Shown here: positions 35,378-43,493 of the stretch, piece by piece
Layout: each line of letters begins with the position of its first letter
Position numbering within the stretch: position 1 is the first letter of the stretch
NCBI RefSeq assembly: GCF_022565915.1
Contig: NZ_JAJOYX010000001.1
Span: 186,001 to 250,000, forward strand
DNA length: 64,000 bases
Direction of reading: 5' to 3'
DNA from: Nesterenkonia sp. LB17
GTDB taxonomy: Bacteria; Actinomycetota; Actinomycetes; Actinomycetales; Micrococcaceae
Translations under genes and position numbers: made by a program
Notes under the pieces: generated by a model
Told to the model about the DNA's origin: nothing
The model's input: the letters and a program-made list of their open reading frames with translations, nothing else
The model's database searches: none

Positions 35378-35441
35378 ATCACGCACAGCATCACACCGGT
35401 GAACCCCACCGGTGAATGACGCACCAAGATGAGGAGCAACT

Positions 35442-36536
35442 ATGCGATCACGCAGCACAACCATGAGGCTCTCCGCGGCGGTTGCCGCCACGGCACTGAT
35501 GCTCACCGCCTGCGGCGGGGACACCGAGGGCGAAGACACCGAGGGCGAGGCCGGCGAAGAAGCCGGCAGCTACTCGATCGGCATCACCCAGATCGTCGCC
35601 CACCCGTCCCTCGACGAGGCGCGCGACGGCTTCAAGGCGGCCTTCGAGGACGCAGGCGCCGAGGTGGAATGGGATGAGCAGAACGCCCAGGGCGAGCAGG
35701 CCACCGCCAGCAACATCGCCGGCACCTTCGCCACTTCGGACATGGACCTGATCCATGCGATCGCCACCCCGACCTCTCAGGCCGCGGCCCAGGCGATCAC
35801 CGACAAGCCGATCGTGTTCTCCGCGGTCACCGACCCCGAAGAAGCCGGCCTGGTGGATTCCTGGGAAGAGCCCGGCGGCAACATCACCGGCGCCTCAGAC
35901 CTGAACCCGGTGATGGAGCAGTTCGAGCTGCTCCAGGAGATCGCACCCGACGTCGAGACCGTGGGGATCGTCTACTCCTCCGGCGAGACGAACTCCGCCG
36001 TGCAGGTGGAGCTCGCCCAGGAGGCCGCCGACGAGCTCGGCCTGGAGATCCAGGAGGCGACCGTCTCGAACTCCTCCGAGGTTCAGCAGGGTGTGGAGTC
36101 GCTCAACGTCGACGCGATCTGGGTCCCGACCGACAACGCTGTCGTCTCGGCGCTGGAGTCCGTGCTGCAGTACGGACAGCAGAACAGCATCCCGGTGATC
36201 GCCTCCGAGGGTGACTCGGTCATCCGCGGCTCGGTGGCCACCTACGGCATCAACTACGCCGCCCTCGGCCGCCAGGCCGGCGAGATGGCGCTGCGGATCC
36301 TCGAAGACGGTGAGGACCCGGCAACCATGGCGGTGGAGACTCAGGAGACTCTGGAGCTCATCGTCAACCCTGAGGCAGCCGAGGCCATGGGCGTCGAGCT
36401 GGACCAGGAGCTGCTTGACCGCGCCGACGTCGTCGTCGGCGAGGACGTCGAAGCCGAGGACCCCGCTGAGGCCGACGAGGCCGAGGGTGACGAGGACGCA
36501 GAAGACGAGGACACAGAAGAGGAAGAGGACGAGTAG
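35442..36536 (+). CDS. ABC importer substrate-binding lipoprotein, TrpX-like (ABC_sub_bind)
   Basis: The 364-residue protein has lipobox LTAC (Cys24) and a periplasmic-binding fold: GITQIVAHPSLDEARDGFK, AIATPTSQAAAQAITDKPIVFSAVTDP and GSVATYGINYAALGRQAG are family hallmarks. Known members bind tryptophan or related aromatic compounds; the ligand here is uncertain. The last 40 residues are almost only Glu, Asp and Ala, an unusual acidic tail. GAGGAG precedes the ATG. It heads a three-gene operon. Confidence 0.85.
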   Translation: MRSRSTTMRLSAAVAATALMLTACGGDTEGEDTEGEAGEEAGSYSIGITQIVAHPSLDEARDGFKAAFEDAGAEVEWDEQNAQGEQATASNIAGTFATSDMDLIHAIATPTSQAAAQAITDKPIVFSAVTDPEEAGLVDSWEEPGGNITGASDLNPVMEQFELLQEIAPDVETVGIVYSSGETNSAVQVELAQEAADELGLEIQEATVSNSSEVQQGVESLNVDAIWVPTDNAVVSALESVLQYGQQNSIPVIASEGDSVIRGSVATYGINYAALGRQAGEMALRILEDGEDPATMAVETQETLELIVNPEAAEAMGVELDQELLDRADVVVGEDVEAEDPAEADEAEGDEDAEDEDTEEEEDE

Positions 36537-36610
36537 ACCCGCACGGGTGACTCGACTCGACCCCCTACGGCCGCCTCAGGCGGCTATGACTGACAGATGA
36601 CCACCAGGCC

Positions 36611-36648
36611 GGGCGCCGGAACAGCCGCACCAGGCTGCACCGGCGCCC
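36611..36648 (+). terminator. Hairpin between binding-protein and permease genes
   Basis: GGGCGCCGG pairs with CCGGCGCCC, and CAGCC/GGCTG pair inside. A smaller GCCGCC-TCA-GGCGGC hairpin lies upstream near 36568-36582. They suggest partial termination, so that the lipoprotein is made in excess of the permease. Confidence 0.65.
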
Positions 36649-36713
36649 GTCGCCTGAGTGGACGTGGACCCGCCGACGGCCGTTGATCCGGCTGCGACGA
36701 CAAATGAGGACAC

Positions 36714-37664
36714 ATGATCACAGCATTCGAGCTCGGGCTGATCTACGCGATCATGGCCCTGGGCGTGTACCTGACCTTCAGGATTCTTAACTTCCCCGAC
36801 CTGACCGTCGACGGGTCCTTCACCTCCGGTGCGGCGACGGCGGCGATCCTGATCACCAACGAGGTGGACCCGTTCCTGGCCACCGCCGCGGCCTTCGTGG
36901 TCGGCAGCCTCGCCGGGATGATCACCGGCCTGCTGCACACCAAGGGCAACATCAACGGGCTGCTGGCAGGCATCCTCACGATGATCGGGCTGTACTCGAT
37001 CAACCTGCGCATCATGGACGGGGCGAACGTGCCCCTGCTGGGCCAGGACACCGTCATCTCCATGATGCGCGGATTCACCGGCGTGGGCTGGACCTCGGTG
37101 GCCGTGCTCGCCGCCGTCGCGCTGATCTTCAAGCTGATCATGGACTGGTACCTGCAGACGGACAACGGGCTGGCCCTGCGTGCCACCGGTGACAACGAGC
37201 AGATGATCAGCTCCTTCGCGGTCAGCACCGACCGGCAGAAGATCATCGGACTCATGCTCTCCAACGGGCTGGTCGGCATCGCCGGCGCCGTCGTCGCCCA
37301 GCACCAGGGATTCGCCGACATCGGCATGGGCATCGGTCTGATCCTGGTCGGACTGGCCTCGGTGATCGTCGGCCAGGCCATCTTCGGCAGCCGCAGCGTC
37401 ATCCAGGCCACCCTCGCCGTGATCCTCGGCGCCGTGGTCTACCGCCTGGCGATCCAGCTCGCGCTCAACGTCGGACTCAACCCCAACGACATGAAGCTGA
37501 TGTCCGCGGTGCTCGTCGTCGCGGCCCTGCTGCTGCCCCAGTGGAAGGGCTTCTCGAAGCTGAGCCTGCGCCGCAAGGGCCCCTCGCCGCTGGCCGACGC
37601 CGCCGCCCCGCTGACCACCTCAGATGCGCACCTGTCCAAGACTTCGGCAGAGAAGGGAGCCTGA
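36714..37664 (+). CDS. ABC importer permease, TrpY-like
   Basis: The 316-residue protein has about eight to ten helices and belongs to the BPD_transp_2 group (LTFRILNFPDLTVDGSFTSGAA, HTKGNINGLLAGILTMIGLYSINLRIM). It pairs with the ATPase that begins one base after its stop. A GAGGAC site lies ahead of the ATG. Confidence 0.87.
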   Translation: MITAFELGLIYAIMALGVYLTFRILNFPDLTVDGSFTSGAATAAILITNEVDPFLATAAAFVVGSLAGMITGLLHTKGNINGLLAGILTMIGLYSINLRIMDGANVPLLGQDTVISMMRGFTGVGWTSVAVLAAVALIFKLIMDWYLQTDNGLALRATGDNEQMISSFAVSTDRQKIIGLMLSNGLVGIAGAVVAQHQGFADIGMGIGLILVGLASVIVGQAIFGSRSVIQATLAVILGAVVYRLAIQLALNVGLNPNDMKLMSAVLVVAALLLPQWKGFSKLSLRRKGPSPLADAAAPLTTSDAHLSKTSAEKGA

Positions 37665-37665
37665 C

Positions 37666-38457
37666 ATGTTGAACATCGCCTCAGTCTCCAAGACGTTCTT
37701 CCCCAACACCGTCAACGAGCGCCGCGCGCTGGTGGACGTGAACCTGGAGCTCAAGGAGGGTGACTTCGTCACCGTCATCGGCTCCAACGGCGCGGGCAAG
37801 TCCACCCTGCTCAACACCGTGGCCGGACGCATCCACCAGGACACCGGCGTGGTCTCCCTCGACGGCACCGACGTCAGCAGGCTCAAGGAGCACCAGCGGG
37901 CCGCGCAGGTCGGCCGGGTCTTCCAGGACCCGATGGCAGGCACCGCCCCTAACCTCAGCATCGAGGAGAACCTCTCCCTGGCGGACCGCCGCGGGCGTCC
38001 GCGCGGGCTCTCCCGCGGGGTGACCAAGTCGAAGCGCGATCGCTTCGCCGAGGCGCTGAAGCAGCTCGAGCTGGGCCTGGAAGGACGGCTGAAGACCAAG
38101 GTCGGGCTGCTCTCCGGCGGTCAGCGCCAGGCGCTGAGCCTGCTCATGGCCACGTACTCCGACCCTCGCGTGCTGCTGCTCGATGAGCACACCGCGGCCC
38201 TGGACCCGCAGCGCGCGGAGCTCGTCACCCGGCTGACCAGGAGTGTGGTGGAGGACAAAGGTCTGACCACGCTGATGGTCACGCACAACATGGTGCAGGC
38301 GCTCGAGGTCGGCAACCGGCTGATCATGATGCACGAAGGCCGGATCATCCTCGACGTCGGCGCCGAGCAGAAGGCCCAGATGACCCCGCAGGACCTGCTC
38401 GCCGAGTTCGGCAAGCTCAAGGGTGCTGTGGTCGACGACAAGACGCTGCTGCAGTAG
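37666..38457 (+). CDS. ABC importer ATP-binding subunit, TrpZ-like
   Basis: The 263-residue ATPase has Walker A GSNGAGKST, Q-loop VFQDPMAGTAPNL, signature LSGGQRQALSLLMAT and Walker B VLLLDEHTAALDP. The ERRALVDVNLELKEGDFVTVIG start and the His in DEHTAALDP fit the group that serves ABC_sub_bind systems. The ATG at 37666 is chosen because it has a GGGAGC site and starts the conserved domain. Confidence 0.88.
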   Translation: MLNIASVSKTFFPNTVNERRALVDVNLELKEGDFVTVIGSNGAGKSTLLNTVAGRIHQDTGVVSLDGTDVSRLKEHQRAAQVGRVFQDPMAGTAPNLSIEENLSLADRRGRPRGLSRGVTKSKRDRFAEALKQLELGLEGRLKTKVGLLSGGQRQALSLLMATYSDPRVLLLDEHTAALDPQRAELVTRLTRSVVEDKGLTTLMVTHNMVQALEVGNRLIMMHEGRIILDVGAEQKAQMTPQDLLAEFGKLKGAVVDDKTLLQ

Positions 38458-38462
38458 GGCGG

Positions 38463-38502
38463 CGCGCACACCGGATCGACCAGGCGCACACTGGGTCGAC
38501 CA
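38463..38502 (+). repeat. 20-base tandem duplication after the ATPase gene
   Basis: Two adjacent copies of GCGCACACYGGRTCGACCAG (two differences) begin six bases after the stop. A weaker third part follows before the terminator. Confidence 0.75.
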
Positions 38503-38514
38503 GGGACTGACACT

Positions 38515-38551
38515 GGGCTGAGGCCGGGCAGATGATGCTCAGCCTCAGCCC
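38515..38551. terminator. Terminator between ABC operon and HD-domain gene
   Basis: GGGCTGAGGC pairs perfectly with GCCTCAGCCC (10 bp) around a 17-base loop. It lies between two convergent transcription units. Confidence 0.8.
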
Positions 38552-38590
38552 GGTGCTCGTTCCGGGCCCCTTCTTGGGATCAGCCGGCGC

Positions 38591-39229
38591 TCACTCGGCC
38601 CAGGGCGAGCTGCGGATGACCTCGACGAAGTCCCCGCGCTCGAAGCCGGGCATGAAATGGGCGAGCACATCGGCCTTCACGTTGCCGAAGGTGGTCTCCG
38701 GGCGGTCCTTGAGCCCCTCGGTGAACGCCGCGAGGATCTGATTCTTGAAGTCCGGCCGGGGATGGGCCTCGACGACGGCGGCCCGCTGCTCATCGGTGAT
38801 CGCGTCATAGCCCAGGCCCAGCACGTCGAGCTCGACCCCACGGGTCACCAGCGCGACCTCCGGATCCATGTGAAGCGGGATCTCCGGGGTGGTGTGCAGC
38901 GCGATGCCGTTCCACACCTTCTGCGCGTCCTCCGCGGCGATGCCATGGCTGAGCAGGAAGCGGCGGGCCTCATCGGCGGCGTCGATCTCGAATCGCTGGT
39001 CGGTCCGCCGGTAGGTCTCGGTGAGCCCCAGATCGTGGAACATCGCGCCGATGTAGAGCAGCTCCGGGTCTGCGCTGGTGCCCAGCTCCTCGCCGCGCAG
39101 CGACCCGAAGAGGTAGACCCGGCGAGAGTGGTGGAAGACCAGCGGGGCGGCCACGTCGCGGACCAGCTCGGTCGCCTCGCGCGCCATCGTGGAGTCGGGA
39201 ATGGTGATGCCTGCAATGATTTCGCTCAT
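38591..39229 (-). CDS. HD-domain phosphohydrolase-like protein
   Basis: The 212-residue protein has an HD metal-binding domain: HHSRRVY gives the first His, MFHDLGLT the HD pair (about residue 66) and later D residues follow. It resembles the cyanamide-hydratase/DDI group of HD proteins, but substrate is unknown. The ATG at 39229 follows GGGGAA; the frame upstream runs into the neighbouring promoter. It is divergent from the thiolase operon. Confidence 0.8.
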   Translation of the reverse strand: MSEIIAGITIPDSTMAREATELVRDVAAPLVFHHSRRVYLFGSLRGEELGTSADPELLYIGAMFHDLGLTETYRRTDQRFEIDAADEARRFLLSHGIAAEDAQKVWNGIALHTTPEIPLHMDPEVALVTRGVELDVLGLGYDAITDEQRAAVVEAHPRPDFKNQILAAFTEGLKDRPETTFGNVKADVLAHFMPGFERGDFVEVIRSSPWAE

Positions 39230-39307
39230 GTTCCCCATTGTGGACCAGGGTGGGGGTCGGCCGGGGATCATGCTGTGATTGACCACACAGTGCACTCATG
39301 GAAGAGT

Positions 39308-39334
39308 GACAGGTGAACGATCGGTCAGTTATTC
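39308..39334. promoter_or_regulatory. TetR-type palindrome before the thiolase operon
   Basis: TGAACGATCGGTCA (39314-39327) is palindromic at 12 of 14 positions. Its right half with the following GT (CGATCGGTCAGT) matches the right half of the PaaR box, but the left half does not. It lies 25-40 bases before the start codon, a typical operator position. A PaaR half-site or another TetR-family site is possible. Confidence 0.4.
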
Positions 39335-39352
39335 CTGTGAAAGGCGCATGAC

Positions 39353-40558
39353 GTGGCGATCAGCCCTGTATATCTTGTCTCCGGCACCCGCACTCCCGTC
39401 GGCCGCTACGGCGGCGCTCTGTCCTCGGTACGTCCCGATGACCTCGCCGCCCTGGTGGTGCGCCAGGTGGTCGAGGAATCCGGCATCGACCCGGCCCACG
39501 TCGACGAGGTCATCCTCGGCAACGCCAACGGCGCCGGGGAGGAGAACCGCAACGTCGCGCGGATGGCGTGGCTGCTCGCCGGCTTCCCGGACAGCGTTCC
39601 GGGCATCACCGTGAACCGGCTCTGCGCCTCCGGGATGAGCGCGATCTCCCAGGCCCAGCACATGATCGCCGCCGGAGCCGCCGACATCGTCGTCGCCGGG
39701 GGAGTCGAATCCATGTCCCGCGCCCCCTGGGTGATGGCCAAGCCCACCACCGCCTTCGGCAAGCCCGGAGAGGTGGTCGACACCTCCATCGGCTGGCGGT
39801 TCCCCAACCCCAAGTTCCAGGCCATCGAGAAGCGCACCTTCTCCATGCCCGAGACCGCCGAGGAGGTCGCCCGGGTCGAAGGCGTCACCCGTGAAGACGC
39901 CGACGCCTTCGCCGTCGAGTCCCAGCGCCGCGCGCTCGCCGCGATCGACGCCGGCCGGCTGGCCCGGGAGATCACCCCGGTCGAGGTCCCCGGACGCAAG
40001 GGCGCGATCACCGTGGTGGACACCGACGAGGGCCCCCGACGCGGGATCACCGCCGAGACCCTCGCCGGGCTTCGCCCCGTGGTCGCCGGCGGCTCCGTGG
40101 TCACCGCGGGCAACGCCTCCTCGCTCAACGACGGCGCCTCCGCGGTGATCGTCGCCTCCGAGGCCGCCGTGGAGAAGTACGGGCTGACCCCGCGGGCGCG
40201 CATCGCCGGCGGTGCCAGCGCAGGACTCGCGCCGGAGATCATGGGAATGGGCCCGGTCCCGGCCACGGCTAAGGCGCTGGACCGCGCCGGCTGGGGGATC
40301 GCGGACCTCGGCGCCGTGGAGCTCAACGAGGCCTTCGCCACCCAGTCCCTTGCCAGCATGCGCCGGCTCGGCCTGGACCCCGGAATGGTCAACGCCGACG
40401 GCGGAGCGATCGCGCTGGGCCACCCGCTGGGCTCCTCCGGCTGCCGGATCGTGCTGACCCTGGCCCGGCGGATGGAGGACGAAGGCGTGGCCCGCGGGCT
40501 CGCCACCATGTGCGTGGGCGTCGGCCAGGGCGCCGCGCTGCTGCTGGAGAAGGCCTGA
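39353..40558 (+). CDS. Acetyl-CoA acyltransferase (thiolase), PaaJ/PcaF-like
   Basis: The 401-residue thiolase cleaves 3-oxoacyl-CoA. The nucleophile Cys is in NRLCASGM (about residue 90), the His in ADGGAIALGHPLGSSG and the second Cys in CVGVGQGAA. The GNANGAGEENRNVARMA segment is typical of beta-ketoadipyl-CoA thiolases (PcaF/PaaJ). The start is GTG at 39353 with AAAGG upstream. It is followed by an enoyl-CoA hydratase and a 3-hydroxyacyl-CoA dehydrogenase, the same set of activities as in the lower phenylacetate pathway. Confidence 0.88.
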   Translation: MAISPVYLVSGTRTPVGRYGGALSSVRPDDLAALVVRQVVEESGIDPAHVDEVILGNANGAGEENRNVARMAWLLAGFPDSVPGITVNRLCASGMSAISQAQHMIAAGAADIVVAGGVESMSRAPWVMAKPTTAFGKPGEVVDTSIGWRFPNPKFQAIEKRTFSMPETAEEVARVEGVTREDADAFAVESQRRALAAIDAGRLAREITPVEVPGRKGAITVVDTDEGPRRGITAETLAGLRPVVAGGSVVTAGNASSLNDGASAVIVASEAAVEKYGLTPRARIAGGASAGLAPEIMGMGPVPATAKALDRAGWGIADLGAVELNEAFATQSLASMRRLGLDPGMVNADGGAIALGHPLGSSGCRIVLTLARRMEDEGVARGLATMCVGVGQGAALLLEKA

Positions 40559-40562
40559 GCCC

Positions 40563-41426
40563 ATGAGCGCACCAGATCCCACGCTGCTCGACGCAGCGGA
40601 CTTCAGCACGCTGACGATCACCGAGTCCGCGGACCGGCTGCACGCCCAGCTGGACCGCCCCGAGGTCCGCAACGCCATCGACGCCACCATGATCACCGAG
40701 CTGCACGCGGTCTGCGCACACCTGGAGCACCACCCGAAGGTGCTGATCCTCTCCGGCACCGAGTCCGGCGGCAAAGGCATCTTCGCCTCCGGGGCTGACA
40801 TCGGACAGCTCAGAGACCGACGACGCGCGGACGCGCTGCGCGGAGTCAACTCCACCGCCTTCGAACGCCTGGCCAAGCTGCCCATGCCGGTGATCGCCGC
40901 ACTGGACGGCTACGCCCTCGGCGGCGGCGCGGAACTGGCCTGGGCCGCCGACTTTCGGCTCGGCACCCCTGCGGTGAAGATCGGCCAGCCCGAGACCGGG
41001 CTGGGCATCATCCCGGCCGCCGGGGCGCTCTGGCGGCTGCGTGAGCTCACCGGTGAGGGCGTCGCCAAGGAGATCCTGCTCGCCGGGCGCATCCTCGACG
41101 CCCAAGAGTCCCTGGACCACGGGCTGCTCAACGCGGTGCACCCCGCCGCAGAGCTGCTCGACGCCGCCCACGCCCTGGCGGACCGGATCGGCAGACAGGA
41201 CCCGCTTGCGGTGCGAATCAGCAAGCAGGTCTTCTCCATGCCGCGCGAGGCCCACCCGCAGGTCGACAACCTCGCCCAGGCGATCCTGTTCGAGTCCGAG
41301 GCCAAGTTCGAACGCATGCAGGCCTTCCTGGACCGCCGCGAGGCCAAGACCGCGGCGAAGGACGCAGAGAAGACCGCGGCGAAGGCCGATCCCAAGCCAG
41401 CACAGACATCAGGAGACCACGGATGA
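40563..41426 (+). CDS. Enoyl-CoA hydratase/isomerase family protein
   Basis: The 287-residue crotonase-fold protein shows the oxyanion segment IFASGADIGQL (about 73-83) and ALDGYALGGGAELAWAADFRL (about 118-138), followed by GQPETGLGIIPAAG with the usual catalytic Glu. It hydrates 2-enoyl-CoA, consistent with a PaaF-like role. A Lys/Ala-rich tail of about 25 residues (AAKDAEKTAAKADPKP) is extra compared with typical members. It starts 4 bases after the thiolase stop and overlaps the next gene (ATGA). Confidence 0.88.
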   Translation: MSAPDPTLLDAADFSTLTITESADRLHAQLDRPEVRNAIDATMITELHAVCAHLEHHPKVLILSGTESGGKGIFASGADIGQLRDRRRADALRGVNSTAFERLAKLPMPVIAALDGYALGGGAELAWAADFRLGTPAVKIGQPETGLGIIPAAGALWRLRELTGEGVAKEILLAGRILDAQESLDHGLLNAVHPAAELLDAAHALADRIGRQDPLAVRISKQVFSMPREAHPQVDNLAQAILFESEAKFERMQAFLDRREAKTAAKDAEKTAAKADPKPAQTSGDHG

Positions 41427-42304
41427 GCACCTCGACCGCAGCGACACAGCCTTTCCCCGCCACCGTCGGAGTGCTCGGCGGAGGCCGCATGGGGGCTGGG
41501 ATCGCCCACGCGTTCCTCATCGCCGGAGCCGAAGAGGTCGTCGTCGTCGATGTCTCAGAGGCAGCGGCCCAGACCGCCGCCGCGCGGATCACCAAGGATC
41601 TCCAGGCCTCGCTGAGCCGGGGGAAGATCGACGGCGAGCTTGCGAGCTGGGCAGACCGGCTCACCGCCACCGCCGATGTCACCGCGTTCACCCGCTGCGG
41701 CCTGGTGGTCGAAGCGGTGCCCGAGGATATGGCGCTCAAGGTCGATTCGCTGCGCCGGGCCGAGGCGCAGCTGACCCCGGAGGCCTGGCTGGCCACGAAC
41801 ACCTCCTCGCTGTCCATCACCGCGCTGGCGGAGCACCTGCAGCGGCCCGAGCGGTTCTGCGGGCTGCACTTCTTCAATCCGGTGCCGGCCTCGAAGCTGG
41901 TGGAGGTGGTGCTCGCCGAGCGCACCGGCGAAGAGCTCGCCGCGCTCAGCCCGCGCTGGGTCGAGGCCCTGGGCAAGACGCCCGTGGTGGTCAAGGACGC
42001 ACCCGGCTTCGCCTCCTCCCGGCTGGGAGTGGCGATCGGGCTCGAAGCCATCCGGATGGTCGAAGAAGGCGTGGCCGCTCCGGCCGACATCGACAACGCG
42101 ATGGTGCTCGGCTACAAGTTCCCGATCGGGCCGCTGGCGCTGACCGACATCGTCGGCCTCGACGTGCGGCTGGGGATCGCTGAATACCTGGAGTCCCAGC
42201 TGGGCGAGCGTTTCGCTCCGCCGCAGCTGATGCGCGAGATGGTGGCGCGCGGCGAGCTGGGACAGAAGTCCGGCAAGGGCTTCTACGACTATCCCGAGGC
42301 CTGA
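41423..42304 (+). CDS. 3-hydroxyacyl-CoA dehydrogenase
   Basis: The 293-residue NAD enzyme has the binding loop GVLGGGRMGAGIAHAF (residues 14-29), VVEAVPEDM, the FCGLHFFNPVPASKLVEVV block with the catalytic His, and the C-terminal domain ending GQKSGKGFYDYPE. It fits PaaH/HbdA-type enzymes. It is the last gene of the operon; no clear hairpin follows in the 44 bases before the convergent regulator gene. Confidence 0.9.
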   Translation: MSTSTAATQPFPATVGVLGGGRMGAGIAHAFLIAGAEEVVVVDVSEAAAQTAAARITKDLQASLSRGKIDGELASWADRLTATADVTAFTRCGLVVEAVPEDMALKVDSLRRAEAQLTPEAWLATNTSSLSITALAEHLQRPERFCGLHFFNPVPASKLVEVVLAERTGEELAALSPRWVEALGKTPVVVKDAPGFASSRLGVAIGLEAIRMVEEGVAAPADIDNAMVLGYKFPIGPLALTDIVGLDVRLGIAEYLESQLGERFAPPQLMREMVARGELGQKSGKGFYDYPEA

Positions 42305-42348
42305 GCCTCAGGTCCTGACCCCGCAGGTCCAGATCGCGAGCGGCGGGA

Positions 42349-43410
42349 TCAGCGCGACGCATCCTGGACCAGCCATCGCGCCGTGGCCTCATCGAGGATG
42401 AGATCAGTGGGCAGCCCGGCAGCCAGGGCCCCGCGCAGGCCGCTGATCTTCGCCTCACCCGAGACGATGCAGATCCGCCGCGGCACCTGTCGCAGCAGCT
42501 CCAGGTCCGGTCCCGTGCTGCGCTGATTGATCAGCAGGTCACGGTGGCTGCCGTCGGCGCGGAAGAACATGGTCGCCACGTCTCCGACCACCCGCTCCGC
42601 GTCCAGCGCGCGCAGGTCCGCCTCATCGAGGTACCCGCCCGAGTAAACGTGGCTGGGGATCCCGGAGTTGGTCGAGCCGACCCCGAAGATCGCCATGGTC
42701 ATGCGTCGCTGGAGCTCGAGGATCCTCAGCACGCTGCGTTCGGCCCACATCGCGGTCTTGGTGTCGGCGTGATCGAAGAAGGCCGGGACCGGAAACTGCT
42801 CGACGCGGGCGCCATAGGCGTGACCGAATCGGCGCAGGATCTCACTGGCATAGGCGATCCCCGTGGTCTGGGTGTTCCCGGCCCCGTTGAGCTGCACGAT
42901 CGTGCTGTCGTGGGTGATCCTCCGGCTCAGGTGCTGGCTCACGGCGCTGAGCGTGGAGCCCCAGGCCACGCCGATGATCGCATTGGAATCGACCAGAGGG
43001 CCTATGGTCCGGGCCGCCTGGATCGCCACCCGGTCCAGCGACTCTGAATCACTGACCAGATCCGAGACCGGCACGACATGGGCGTCCACTCCGAAGCGTC
43101 GCCGGATCTCGTTCTCCAGAGACGGAGCCCGGTGCGCCGGGTTATTGACCTGAATCTCGACCAGACCGGTGTCTCGCGCCATCGAGAGCAGGCGGGAGAC
43201 CGTGGACCGCGAGGTCATGAGCTCCCGTGCGATGGCGTTCATCGTCAGGTCCTGGAGGTAGTACATCTGCGCCGCGCGCAGGGCATCGCCGCTCCTGGAG
43301 CGTGCGGACTCCGCGGTGGATGAACGTGCAGCGGGCTGAGATCTGTCGTCCCCTGGCGATGTGTTGATGATCAATCCTTCCGTAGATTCTGCACGTCTGT
43401 GCACCACCAT
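42349..43410 (-). CDS. SorC/DeoR-type transcription regulator, probable glycerol regulator
   Basis: The 353-residue protein has an N-terminal helix-turn-helix (MNAIARELMTSRSTVSRLLSMAR, about 57-79) and a SorC sugar-binding domain (GVAWGSTLSAVSQHL, VGDVATMFFRADG, GEAKISGLRGALAAGLPTDLI). Such proteins bind phosphorylated sugars. It is transcribed away from glpD-glpF-glpK with 83 bases between the start codons, so it probably controls them, with glycerol-3-phosphate or a related compound as the signal (inferred). The first 40 residues are poorly conserved and the start may lie further in. Confidence 0.85.
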   Translation of the reverse strand: MVVHRRAESTEGLIINTSPGDDRSQPAARSSTAESARSRSGDALRAAQMYYLQDLTMNAIARELMTSRSTVSRLLSMARDTGLVEIQVNNPAHRAPSLENEIRRRFGVDAHVVPVSDLVSDSESLDRVAIQAARTIGPLVDSNAIIGVAWGSTLSAVSQHLSRRITHDSTIVQLNGAGNTQTTGIAYASEILRRFGHAYGARVEQFPVPAFFDHADTKTAMWAERSVLRILELQRRMTMAIFGVGSTNSGIPSHVYSGGYLDEADLRALDAERVVGDVATMFFRADGSHRDLLINQRSTGPDLELLRQVPRRICIVSGEAKISGLRGALAAGLPTDLILDEATARWLVQDASR

Positions 43411-43493
43411 TGACTATTTGTCCCGAAGTTTCAAGAGTGTACCTATACGCACGGTGACCCCGATGTAGCACCTGACACCCTGAGGAGAATGTG

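Noticed and set aside
35295-35441. T-box or other known riboswitch in the leader of the TrpXYZ-like operon
   Set aside because: No T-box sequence, specifier loop or other known aptamer core is visible; only the GAGA hairpin and repeats.
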